Part shown: piece after piece, positions 15,135-22,966 of the stretch
Position numbering within the stretch: position 1 is the stretch's first letter
Layout of the letters: every line of letters starts with the position of its first letter
From: Desulfobacteraceae bacterium
GTDB taxonomy: Bacteria; Desulfobacterota; Desulfobacteria; Desulfobacterales; Desulfobacteraceae
Reading direction: 5' to 3'
DNA: 64,000 nt
Assembly: GCA_024225635.1 (NCBI GenBank)
Contig: JAAEMK010000557.1
Span: 93,587-157,586, forward strand
Notes under the pieces: generated by a model
What the model was told of the DNA's origin: nothing
What the model saw: the letters and a program-made list of their open reading frames with translations, nothing else
Database searches by the model: none
Program-made: the position numbers and the translations under genes

Positions 15135-17645
15135 ATGGCAGAGACCGATATGGATGACCTTATCGAAATAATAGAGAAAGAGGGGAATCTCAAGGATATT
15201 CCCACGACACTTCCCATGATGCCTGTCAGGGATGTCGTTATTTTTACGGACATGCTTCTGCCTTTGTTTGTGGGCCGGGATAAATCCATTAAGGCCGTTG
15301 AAGAGTCGCTGAGCACTGATCGTTATCTTTTTCTTTCCGCACAAAAGGATTCGGAGGTCGAGAATCCCAAAGCCGATGATGTGTATGAGATGGGCACGGT
15401 GGGACGGATTCAGAAGATGCTCAAGCTGCCCGACGGCCGGATAAAGGCCCTTGTGCAAGGGATCTCCAAGGCCAGAATTGTCCGTTATGTGAAAAAGCGG
15501 TCCTGGTTTCAGGTGGAAATCGAGCTGGTGAAGGATGTCGAGCTTGACGAGGTCTCCATCGAGACCGAGGCGCTCATGAGAAATGTCCGGGAGAGCAGTG
15601 AGAAGATTCTGGCGTTGCGGGGCGAGCTTTCCGGAGATGTTGGATTGCTCCTGGAGCATATCGAATCCCCGGGTAAGCTTGCGGATCTTGTAGCCTCCAA
15701 TCTTAGGCTCAAGGTGGAGGATGCCCAGGTGCTGCTGGAAACCTCGGATCCTGAAAAGCGGTTGGCCAGGATCAACGATCTTCTTGCCCGTGAGCTTGAA
15801 CTCTCCACGGTTCAGGCCCGTATCCAGACCGATGTAAAGGATGAAATTTCCAAGAGCCAGCGGGACTATTTCCTTCGGGAGCAGGTAAAAGCCATCCACA
15901 GGGAGCTTGGGGACACGGATGACAAGTTTGCCGAAATAGAGGAGCTCAAGGCCAAGATAAAAAAGGCGAAGATGCCGGAAAAAGCCGAAACGGAGACCTT
16001 CAAGCAGCTCAGGCGGCTGGAGCAGATGCATTCGGACTCTTCGGAGGCTTCCATCATCAGGACCTACCTCGACTGCATTGTTGAGCTGCCGTGGAAGCGG
16101 TCCACAAAGGATTTCCTGGACATTGAAAAATCGGCCGCGCTTCTTGATAAGAACCACTACGGCCTTGATAAGGTCAAGGAGCGGATTCTCGAGTACCTGA
16201 GTGTCAGAAAGCTCAATCCGGGATTGAAGGGACAGATAATCTGCTTTGCAGGACCTCCGGGTGTCGGTAAGACCTCCCTGGGTCAGGCCATTGCCAAGGC
16301 CATGAAGCGCAAGTTCGTCCGGATTTCCCTTGGCGGCATCAGGGATGAGGCTGAGATAAGGGGACACCGCCGTACCTATATCGGCGCCATGCCCGGCCGG
16401 ATTTTACAGGGGCTGCGCCAGTGCGAGACAAACAACCCCGTGTTCATGCTCGACGAGATCGACAAGCTCGGCAGCGACTTCCGGGGCGATCCCTCATCAG
16501 CCCTTCTCGAGGCCCTGGACCCGGAGCAGAACGATGAGTTCAGCGATCACTACCTCAACATGCCCTTTGATTTGTCAAAGGTGCTGTTCATCCTCACCGC
16601 CAACATGACCGACACCATTCCTTCCGCCCTTCTGGACAGGATGGAGGTCATACGGATTCCCGGTTATACCCGGGAGGAGAAGCTGACCATTGCCCAGGAC
16701 CATCTTTTCCCGCGGCAGCTGAAGGAGAACGGACTTGGCCGGCGTCACATCACCATCAGTTCCGGGGCCCTTGAGTCCGTGATATCCGAGTATACCCTCG
16801 AGGCGGGGCTCAGGGAACTTGAACGGAAGCTTGGGTCCATCTGCCGAAAGATTGCAAGGAAGATCGCAGAGGGAAAGAAGGGTAAATACGGCATCAAAAA
16901 GCAGAGCCTCACCTCCTATCTCGGGCCACCGAAATTCCTTCCCGAGCTTGACCAGGAGGAGAGCCAGGCAGGTCTTGTGACCGGTCTTGCCTGGACCGAG
17001 GTCGGCGGAGAGCCCCTTTATATTGAGGTGGCCCTGTGCCATGGCAAGGGCGACCTTTCGGTGACGGGCCAGATCGGGGATGTGATGCAGGAGTCTGCAA
17101 GGGCGGCCCTGACCTATACCAAGGCGAATATGGAGCAGTTCGGCATTAATAAGGAGGCGTTTGAGGAAAAGGATATTCACATCCATGTGCCCGCCGGCGC
17201 CATACCAAAGGATGGTCCTTCCGCCGGTATTGCCATGGCAACGGCCCTGATTTCGGCATTTACCGGGAAAGTGGTCAGTAACCAGGTCGCCATGACCGGT
17301 GAGATCTCCCTGAGGGGAAGGGTGCTTCCCATCGGAGGGCTTAAAGAGAAGGCCCTGGGGGCGTTGCGGGTCGGGATTAAAAAGATCATCATTCCTGAAA
17401 AAAACAGGAAGGATCTTTATGATATGCCGAAGAGCGTCAAGAAGAAGATCGAGTTTACCTGTGTGAAGGAGCTCGACCAGGTGCTTGAAATCGCCTTTGA
17501 GCCCGAGAGCAAGCCGGCTGCCGGGAAGAAATCTGCTGCCGGGAAGAAATCTGCTGCCGGGAAGAAATCTGCTGCCGGGAAAAAAACTGCTGCCGGGAAA
17601 AAAACTGTTGCCGGCAAAAAAACTGCGTCCGGGAAGAAATCATGA
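15135..17645 (+). CDS. lon: ATP-dependent protease Lon with AAGKK-repeat tail
   Basis: The product is 836 residues. It has the LON substrate domain (about 20-215, LPMMPVRDVVIFTDMLLPLF), a helical linker, an AAA+ domain with Walker A CFAGPPGVGKTS near residue 373 and Walker B PVFMLDEIDKLG, and the protease domain with the Ser/Lys dyad (S696 in KDGPSAGIAMA, K737 in PIGGLKEK). The last 43 residues are an unusual basic tail of seven AAGKKS/T-like hexapeptides, reminiscent of histone H1 or Lon-like DNA-binding tails. Lon degrades damaged and regulatory proteins. AAAAGGAG precedes the ATG, and tsaB overlaps the end by 4 bp. Confidence 0.97.
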   Translation: MAETDMDDLIEIIEKEGNLKDIPTTLPMMPVRDVVIFTDMLLPLFVGRDKSIKAVEESLSTDRYLFLSAQKDSEVENPKADDVYEMGTVGRIQKMLKLPDGRIKALVQGISKARIVRYVKKRSWFQVEIELVKDVELDEVSIETEALMRNVRESSEKILALRGELSGDVGLLLEHIESPGKLADLVASNLRLKVEDAQVLLETSDPEKRLARINDLLARELELSTVQARIQTDVKDEISKSQRDYFLREQVKAIHRELGDTDDKFAEIEELKAKIKKAKMPEKAETETFKQLRRLEQMHSDSSEASIIRTYLDCIVELPWKRSTKDFLDIEKSAALLDKNHYGLDKVKERILEYLSVRKLNPGLKGQIICFAGPPGVGKTSLGQAIAKAMKRKFVRISLGGIRDEAEIRGHRRTYIGAMPGRILQGLRQCETNNPVFMLDEIDKLGSDFRGDPSSALLEALDPEQNDEFSDHYLNMPFDLSKVLFILTANMTDTIPSALLDRMEVIRIPGYTREEKLTIAQDHLFPRQLKENGLGRRHITISSGALESVISEYTLEAGLRELERKLGSICRKIARKIAEGKKGKYGIKKQSLTSYLGPPKFLPELDQEESQAGLVTGLAWTEVGGEPLYIEVALCHGKGDLSVTGQIGDVMQESARAALTYTKANMEQFGINKEAFEEKDIHIHVPAGAIPKDGPSAGIAMATALISAFTGKVVSNQVAMTGEISLRGRVLPIGGLKEKALGALRVGIKKIIIPEKNRKDLYDMPKSVKKKIEFTCVKELDQVLEIAFEPESKPAAGKKSAAGKKSAAGKKSAAGKKTAAGKKTVAGKKTASGKKS
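17517..17642 (+). repeat. Seven 18-bp tandem repeats encoding the Lon tail
   Basis: Seven copies of an 18-bp unit, GCTGCCGGGAAGAAATCT and close variants, encode AAGKKS (three times), AAGKKT (twice), VAGKKT and ASGKKS. The first three units are identical, which suggests recent slippage or expansion. The array ends at the lon stop, and its last base is the A of the tsaB start codon. Confidence 0.95.
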
Positions 17646-18343
17646 AGATAATTGCCGTCAATACCGCTGAGACAAGCGCAAGTGTCGCCCTTGTCGAAGA
17701 TGGGATGCCTGTTTGTGAAGAGTTCTTCTCAAGCAGGATCACCCATTCCAGGGTTTTGATGGAGATGGTGGAGCAGATGCTCAGGAACCGGGCCCGGATT
17801 TCCGTGGCCGAGGTGGACGGGTTTGTTGCCGCAAGGGGGCCCGGCAGTTTTACCGGGCTTCGCATCGGCATCAGTGTCGTGAAAGGGCTTGCCTATGCCG
17901 CCTCAAAGCCGGTTGCCGGTATCTCCAGCCTTGACGGAATCGCCTGGCAGATGGCCTGGTCCGGGAGGCCCGTTATTGCGATGATGGATGCAAAAAGGGG
18001 CGAGGTTTATTGTGCCCGCTATCTGTTTGCCAATGGAGAATTGGTTGAGAAGACAGACGAACTGTGCGCCACTCCGGAAAAGGCGGTGGCGCTGGCCGGC
18101 GGGCCGGCGCTGTTTGCGGGCTCGGGCGCCCTGGTCTACAGGGAGCTTATCGAGGAGCTGGGCAAAGGCGGTGCCGGTTTCGTGCCCGGATTCCAGAACC
18201 AGGTGAGGGCAGCTGCCCTGGCCCACGCCCTGTTCCAGGATACGGGGCTGTTGTCCGATGACCCGGCGTCGATTCTGCCCGTCTATATTCGGCGGTCGGA
18301 TGCTGAGATTAACTATGAGAAACATCCGGACCGCTTTAGTTGA
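17642..18343 (+). CDS. tsaB: tRNA threonylcarbamoyladenosine biosynthesis protein TsaB
   Basis: The product is 233 residues with the ASKHA fold: MKIIAVNTAETSASVALVED at the N terminus and the signature VAARGPGSFTGLRIGISVVK. TsaB scaffolds TsaD and TsaE for t6A37 modification of ANN-decoding tRNAs. The predicted site PVYIRRSDAEINYE near the C terminus is typical. It overlaps lon by 4 bp (ATGA). Confidence 0.94.
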   Translation: MKIIAVNTAETSASVALVEDGMPVCEEFFSSRITHSRVLMEMVEQMLRNRARISVAEVDGFVAARGPGSFTGLRIGISVVKGLAYAASKPVAGISSLDGIAWQMAWSGRPVIAMMDAKRGEVYCARYLFANGELVEKTDELCATPEKAVALAGGPALFAGSGALVYRELIEELGKGGAGFVPGFQNQVRAAALAHALFQDTGLLSDDPASILPVYIRRSDAEINYEKHPDRFS

Positions 18344-18375
18344 CAAGGTGGTTACTCTCTGATAATTGTAAGGGA

Positions 18376-19047
18376 ATGAAGAACTTGAATGATCTAAAGT
18401 GGCCTGCAAAAGCGGATTTTCCTTTTGCAAGGCCTGGTTTTGTTTATATCGGTGCGGCCTGGTTGGTGACAGGGCTGCTTTTTCTTGTGGGATGGACTGT
18501 TTTGGGTGTCCTGTCCGCCTGCGTGGCCACGTTTGTCTGCTGGTTCTTCAGGGATCCCGACAGGGTCATTCCCCGGGATGAGGGGGCGCTTGTCTCCCCG
18601 GCCGACGGACGGGTGGTTGTTGCGGAGAGGGTGGAAACCAATGATTATGTCGAAGGACCGTGTTATCAGGTGAGCATCTTCATGAACGTGTTCAATGTTC
18701 ATGTGAACCGGGTTCCCTTCACCGGTGTTGTTGAGCGGGCACAATATTTTCCGGGTAAGTTCTTCAACGCGTCCCTTGACAAGGCGTCAAAGGACAACGA
18801 GAGGAATGCCCTGGTGATCAGAACGGAAGCGGGCAAGCTTTACGGAGTGGTTCAGATCGCAGGCCTTATTGCACGAAGGATCGTGTGCAAGGTGAAAGAG
18901 GGCGAGGACCTGACCCGGGGCAACCGTTACGGAATGATCTGCTTCGGCTCCCGCCTTGATCTTTATCTTCCCGAAGATACCGCTATTGCCGTTAAAGTGG
19001 GCGAAAAGGTGAGCGCCGGGTCTTCCATTGTCGGATACCTGAAGTAA
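18376..19047 (+). CDS. psd: Phosphatidylserine decarboxylase proenzyme
   Basis: The product is 224 residues in the short (PSD-A) family. The start is ambiguous: ATG 18376 touches the AGGGA site, whereas TTG 18385 is 9-10 bases from it. N-terminal hydrophobic helices (about 20-50) are followed by a core with LVSPADGRVVVAERV, FMNVFNVHVNRVPF and RNALVIRTEAGK. The self-cleavage site is within MICFGSRLDLYLP, where the Ser becomes the pyruvoyl group. It makes phosphatidylethanolamine at the inner membrane. The expected partner pssA survives only as a fragment downstream. Confidence 0.92.
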   Translation: MKNLNDLKWPAKADFPFARPGFVYIGAAWLVTGLLFLVGWTVLGVLSACVATFVCWFFRDPDRVIPRDEGALVSPADGRVVVAERVETNDYVEGPCYQVSIFMNVFNVHVNRVPFTGVVERAQYFPGKFFNASLDKASKDNERNALVIRTEAGKLYGVVQIAGLIARRIVCKVKEGEDLTRGNRYGMICFGSRLDLYLPEDTAIAVKVGEKVSAGSSIVGYLK

Positions 19048-19068
19048 AATGCAGGGCTCTTTAAATCC

Positions 19069-19236
19069 ATGAAATTCAACCGGCTGGTCGCCCTTGTCCT
19101 GATTCTGGTGGCCCTGGCCTGCGAACCCTGCATCTCATTGTTTGCCGTCATCCTTACCTATGTTGTTTCAGGCCCCGCCCTGTTCCTCTTCGGCCTTTCC
19201 CACCAGAGGGAGGACGAGGAGACCGAGATCGGCTGA
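19069..19236 (+). pseudogene. pssA: 3' remnant of CDP-diacylglycerol-serine O-phosphatidyltransferase gene
   Basis: A 55-codon frame (MKFNRLVALVLILVALACEP, then SLFAVILTYVVSGP) resembles only the last two transmembrane helices of PssA, including the EP...LF...Y..SGP pattern usual at its C terminus. A full PssA is about 230-270 residues with a CDP-alcohol phosphotransferase motif, absent here. It sits directly after psd, where pssA is commonly found. This is most likely a deletion remnant; a short expressed membrane peptide cannot be excluded. Confidence 0.6.
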
Positions 19237-19273
19237 CGGCTCGGGTTTCACGGTTTCCGAAAGCCGCAGCCGC

Positions 19274-19315
19274 AAAAAAAAACGGCCGGATCAATAATCC
19301 TCCGGCCGTCATTTA
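19274..19315. terminator. Hairpin terminator, strongest on the minus strand
   Basis: ACGGCCGGA (19282-19290) pairs with TCCGGCCGT (19301-19309) around a 10-base loop. On the minus strand it is followed by a run of nine T (A run at 19273-19281). On the + strand the tail is only CATTTACTT. It separates the psd unit from greA. Confidence 0.6.
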
Positions 19316-19333
19316 CTTGTAAATAGTCTGTTC

Positions 19334-19355
19334 AATTTTGGGCCGGGCCCAATTT
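19334..19355. other. GC-core palindrome upstream of greA
   Basis: An almost perfect palindrome, TTGGGCC-G-GGCCCAA with AT-rich flanks, lies about 40 bp before the greA start. It could be an operator for a dimeric regulator or an RNA hairpin in the greA leader. The T-rich stretch after it also allows weak termination. Confidence 0.4.
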
Positions 19356-19395
19356 GAGCAGTTTTAATTTTTATACCATATGGAGAGAAACAATT

Positions 19396-19863
19396 TTGGA
19401 TCAGATACCAATTACAACAGAAGGGTATGAAGCTCTCAAGGAAGAGCTCCATAGACTGAAAACCATTGAACGACCTGAAAACATCAAGGCCATTGAGGTG
19501 GCGCGGTCCCATGGCGACCTTTCGGAGAATGCCGAGTTTGACGCGGCAAAGGACAGGCAGTCCTTTATCGAGGGGAGAATAGGGGAGATTGGGTACAAGA
19601 TTGCCAGTGCAAAAGTGATCGATCCCGACTCCGTTCCCAAGGATTGTGTCCGTTTTGCCTCTAAAGTTCTTATCGAGAACCTTGACTCTGAGGAAGAGGT
19701 GGAATATATGATAGTGGGACAGGAGGAATCGGATATCGGTAAGGGAAAGATTTCGGTATCCTCTCCACTTGGCAGGGCCCTGATCGGGAAGAAGCCCGGA
19801 GACGAGGTTGTACTCCAGGCTCCCGGCGGCAAGAGAAACTATGAGATCGTTGAAATAATTTAG
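19396..19863 (+). CDS. greA: Transcription elongation factor GreA
   Basis: The product is 155 residues from a TTG at 19396, with GGAGAG 10 bases upstream; family length is about 158. The N-terminal coiled coil has the acidic tip ARSHGDLSENAEFDAAKDRQ that reaches the RNA polymerase active site, and the C-terminal FKBP-like domain ends GGKRNYEIVEI. GreA stimulates cleavage of backtracked RNA. It begins a cluster with rpoZ, a tRNA thiolation gene and folE2. Confidence 0.96.
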   Translation: MDQIPITTEGYEALKEELHRLKTIERPENIKAIEVARSHGDLSENAEFDAAKDRQSFIEGRIGEIGYKIASAKVIDPDSVPKDCVRFASKVLIENLDSEEEVEYMIVGQEESDIGKGKISVSSPLGRALIGKKPGDEVVLQAPGGKRNYEIVEII

Positions 19864-19900
19864 ATTTAGGACGGTCTTTCATCTATAAGGGAGGTTTATT

Positions 19901-20110
19901 TTGGCAAGAGTAACCATAGAAGATTGTTTGAAGAATGTGCCCAGCCGTTTTGCCATTGTGCATATGGCTGCCCAGCGGGTGAGGCAGGTCCGGGAGGGCG
20001 CTGACTTCCTGGTTAAGTCCTCGAAAAACGAGGATGTCGTTACGGCTTTGAGGGAGATAGCAGCCAACCGGGTGCTACTCAAGGATAAGCCTGCTCAGGA
20101 CGAGGATTAG
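19901..20110 (+). CDS. rpoZ: RNA polymerase omega subunit
   Basis: The product is 69 residues from a TTG at 19901, preceded by GGGAGG. It begins ARVTIEDCLKNVPSRFAIVH and carries AAQRVRQVREGAD, typical of omega, which helps fold and place the beta-prime subunit. The gene is 37 bp after greA, so both polymerase-associated genes are probably co-expressed. Confidence 0.93.
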   Translation: MARVTIEDCLKNVPSRFAIVHMAAQRVRQVREGADFLVKSSKNEDVVTALREIAANRVLLKDKPAQDED

Positions 20111-20131
20111 GTTCGTCGGAGGGATGGGGGT

Positions 20132-20866
20132 TTGAAGCAAGCAGCCTATAAACGCGTCAACCGCGCCATGGGAAAGGCCATGAACGACTACGGCATGATA
20201 TCCCCGGGGGAGAAGATCCTTGTGGGGGTCTCCGGAGGCGTGGACAGCTTGATCCTGCTGAGGCTGCTGTTTGACTTGCAAAAAAGGGCGCCCCTGGAAT
20301 TTGATCTTCTGCCGGTCTATGTGGACCCCGGATTTGACTCAGGATTTGCAGGTGACCTTGAAGCCTGGGTCGGTGAACACTACGGCGGAATTCTCATTGA
20401 TCCCACCGACCACGGAATCGTTGCCCACAGCGGGGAGAACAGGGAGAATCCCTGTTTTTTATGCTCCCGCCTTAGAAGAAAACGGCTCTTTGAGATTGCG
20501 ACGGAGCAGGGGTGCTCGAAAATAGCCCTTGGCCATCATAAGGATGATCTCATCGAGACCCTGTTAATTAACATGTTTTTTGCCGGAAGCATTGGGACCA
20601 TGAAGCCCTGTCAGTCGTTTTTTGACGGCGAGATAGAGATCATCAGGCCCCTTTCCTATGTTGAAAAGCGCGACATTGTATCATTGTCCAGGTTGTTGAA
20701 GTTCCCGACGTTCGAGAATCCTTGTCCAAGCGACGGTTCCACAAAACGGGATACTGTCAAACGGGTACTTGAGGAGTTATATAAAGAGAACAGTCACATA
20801 AAGGGAAACATATTCAGATCCATGGGCCGGGTAAAAACCGATTATCTTTTAAAGCAGACATTATGA
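20132..20866 (+). CDS. ttcA: TtcA-family tRNA sulfurtransferase (PP-loop ATPase)
   Basis: The product is 244 residues, TTG start at 20132 with GGAGGG upstream. The PP-loop is GVSGGVDSL. Candidate Fe-S cysteines are the CxxC in PCFLCSRLRRKRLF and the single Cys in FENPCPSDG. IALGHHKDDLIETLL is the family motif. TtcA adds sulfur to cytidine 32 of tRNAs. The family includes archaeal TtuA relatives with other targets, so the exact tRNA position is inferred. It overlaps folE2 by 4 bp. Confidence 0.82.
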   Translation: MKQAAYKRVNRAMGKAMNDYGMISPGEKILVGVSGGVDSLILLRLLFDLQKRAPLEFDLLPVYVDPGFDSGFAGDLEAWVGEHYGGILIDPTDHGIVAHSGENRENPCFLCSRLRRKRLFEIATEQGCSKIALGHHKDDLIETLLINMFFAGSIGTMKPCQSFFDGEIEIIRPLSYVEKRDIVSLSRLLKFPTFENPCPSDGSTKRDTVKRVLEELYKENSHIKGNIFRSMGRVKTDYLLKQTL

Positions 20867-21642
20867 TTGATATCCAGCAGCAGCGTGACTACCGGAATAT
20901 TCCAATTGACAAGGTGGGAATCAAGGGGCTTCGATATCCCATAAAGGTAATGGACAAGTGCAAAGGGGTGCAATCCACCATCGCCACCATCGGTATGTTT
21001 GTGGACCTGCCCCACCAGTGCAAGGGTACCCACATGAGCCGGTTTGTGGAGATGCTTCACCTGTTCCGGGCCCAGGTTTCCCTGGAGGCCCTTACCAACA
21101 TTCTCGAGGATATGAAGAAAACACTTGGCGCCCAGAGTTCCCATATCGAGATCACATTTCCCTATTTTATTGAAAAGGCAGCCCCTGTTACCGGCCATAA
21201 GGGGTTGATGGACTACACCTGTTCCATCCTCGGCTCCTCGGACGCGGACAATAAACGTGACCTGGTGCTCCAGGTGGCTGTTCCCATCACCTCGGTCTGC
21301 CCCTGCTCCAAGGAGATCAGCAAGTACGGGGCCCACAACCAGCGGGGGGAGGTCCTGGTCAGCACCCGGTTCAAGCGGCTGATCTGGATCGAAGACATGA
21401 TCGAACTTGTGGAGTCCTGCGCCTCCTGTGATGTATACTCCGTGCTCAAGCGGGAGGATGAAAAGTGCGTAACCGAACGCGGGTATGAAAATCCCAAATT
21501 TGTGGAGGATGTGGTCAGGGATGTCGCCCAGATTCTCAAAAAGGATGAGAACATCACCTGGTTCTCCGTGAGCGCCGAAAATTTCGAGTCCATCCACAAC
21601 CACAGCGCCTACGCCTACATCGAAAACGGCGCCAAGCCCTAA
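20863..21642 (+). CDS. folE2: GTP cyclohydrolase FolE2 (type IB)
   Basis: The product is 259 residues. Family motifs include FVDLPHQCKGTHMSRFVEML near the N terminus, the catalytic Cys/His region ITSVCPCSKEISKYGAHNQR, and ESIHNHSAYAYI at the C terminus. It converts GTP to 7,8-dihydroneopterin triphosphate for folate or queuosine synthesis, with looser metal needs than FolE. A very strong terminator follows. Confidence 0.94.
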   Translation: MIDIQQQRDYRNIPIDKVGIKGLRYPIKVMDKCKGVQSTIATIGMFVDLPHQCKGTHMSRFVEMLHLFRAQVSLEALTNILEDMKKTLGAQSSHIEITFPYFIEKAAPVTGHKGLMDYTCSILGSSDADNKRDLVLQVAVPITSVCPCSKEISKYGAHNQRGEVLVSTRFKRLIWIEDMIELVESCASCDVYSVLKREDEKCVTERGYENPKFVEDVVRDVAQILKKDENITWFSVSAENFESIHNHSAYAYIENGAKP

Positions 21643-21668
21643 GGGGCCGTGACCTTCAGCTATTTTTG

Positions 21669-21719
21669 GGCCGGTTCACCTTTGATTGTTTAAATCAAAG
21701 GTGAACCGGCCTTTTTTTT
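21669..21719 (+). terminator. Strong intrinsic terminator after folE2
   Basis: A perfect 19-bp stem, GGCCGGTTCACCTTTGATT (21669-21687) against its complement at 21693-21711, with a 5-base loop, is followed by eight T. It also separates the convergent dacB gene. Confidence 0.93.
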
Positions 21720-21736
21720 ATCCTTGCTTTCTTGCC

Positions 21737-22966
21737 TTAATTGACCATGGCCCTCAATTGGCTTTTGATCTTGGCATAGCCTTGTCCCTGCCTGTTCACC
21801 ATGATTACAAAGGGGTAGAGCCCGTCGTTTCCGTCCGCAAAATATCCGGCCCTGGTGCGTATCCCTGCCAGGGTGCCTGTCTTGTAAAATTCGTTTCCCT
21901 TATGGTTCATGAGCCCGTGGTGTTCCTTGAACGCCATGAGTATCTTGAGCATCTGTCTTGGGGTGATCCTGTTTTTCCTTGAGAGCCCGGACCCTTCCGC
22001 AATGATTGTTCCGGGAATGCCGAGGATTTCGGCGGCATAGGTTTCAAGGGTGGTGATTCCCTTTTCAAGGGTGGCGGAGGAGGCGGATGCCCTGGCGCCC
22101 ACGGTGAGAAATATTTGGTTTGCCATGAAGTTGTTGGAGTATTGGAGCAGCCGTTGCACAAGCTCCTCCAGGGTGTAGGGAGAGACGTGGGTATAGATCT
22201 TTTCATCCCCGTCCCTGACCCGGCCCTCCCTGACCGTTCCGGTGATTGCCGTTCCCCCGGTTTTTAAAAAATAGGTCACAAGCCGTCCCGCATAAATGCG
22301 GCTTTCCTCTCTTGGAAGAACGATTCTTCCCTGGTCGAGCCTCGATGCGCGGATATGTTTCTTTGCAAAGTCAAGCAGGGGCGTCTGGGGTTCGGCGCTG
22401 ATATAGCGGTTCTCTTTTTTATCGAACTTGAATGACACGGTGTTGAAGTTGGCGCCCACGGCATTGACCGAGGCGTCATAGGGGTTGGCGGAGCTGCCGG
22501 TGCCGGGAATCTCGATACCGGGGTCAAAAAAGCCGTTGTCCACCTCTATGCCGTTCACTGTTGCTATTCCCTTTTTTTTCAGGGCTGACGCAAGCCCATG
22601 GCAAAGTTGCCTGATCACCTCCGAGGTGAGGAAGGGGTCGCCATATCCCCGGATCTTCAGGGTGTTGCCGGGGGTTATGAAAAAATCGGTTTTGAACCGG
22701 AAGTGTCCTCCCAGGTGGTGGATCGCTTCAAGGGAGGTGAGCAGTTTGAAGGTGGAGGCCGGTATGAGCGGCTGGTCGATGTTCCGGGATGCAAGAATAT
22801 TTCCTTCACCATCGGCCAGGAGGTAGCCAACCCTTTCATCCCCGCCGGCCCTGGCGCCCGGCGCCAGGGAGAAGAGGGCGGCCAGGCAGCAGAGGCACAC
22901 CAGGAAAAAGGGGAACGGCCGAAACGGAACCGTCCCCGTCGGGATGCGTTTTTCGGATCTAGGCAT
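21737..22966 (-). CDS. dacB: D-alanyl-D-alanine carboxypeptidase/endopeptidase (PBP4, S13)
   Basis: The product is 409 residues with an N-terminal signal (hydrophobic about 17-38, ending GARAGG). The penicillin-binding triad is SxxK in IPASTFK (S71, K74), SxN in YSNNFMANQ, and KTG in YKTGTLAG. It trims or opens peptide cross-links in the periplasm. It is shorter than E. coli DacB. It shares 8 bp with the aminopeptidase gene upstream on the same strand, so the two are coupled. Confidence 0.92.
   Translation of the reverse strand: MPRSEKRIPTGTVPFRPFPFFLVCLCCLAALFSLAPGARAGGDERVGYLLADGEGNILASRNIDQPLIPASTFKLLTSLEAIHHLGGHFRFKTDFFITPGNTLKIRGYGDPFLTSEVIRQLCHGLASALKKKGIATVNGIEVDNGFFDPGIEIPGTGSSANPYDASVNAVGANFNTVSFKFDKKENRYISAEPQTPLLDFAKKHIRASRLDQGRIVLPREESRIYAGRLVTYFLKTGGTAITGTVREGRVRDGDEKIYTHVSPYTLEELVQRLLQYSNNFMANQIFLTVGARASASSATLEKGITTLETYAAEILGIPGTIIAEGSGLSRKNRITPRQMLKILMAFKEHHGLMNHKGNEFYKTGTLAGIRTRAGYFADGNDGLYPFVIMVNRQGQGYAKIKSQLRAMVN

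Noticed and set aside
15120-16367. Long open frame on the minus strand across lon
   Set aside because: It is the mirror of a strongly conserved gene, has no domain, and arises from GC-rich codons.
19050-19066. Similarity of ATGCAGGGCTCTTTAA to a string at the right edge of the window
   Set aside because: About 16 bases with mismatches is too short to claim an insertion element end.
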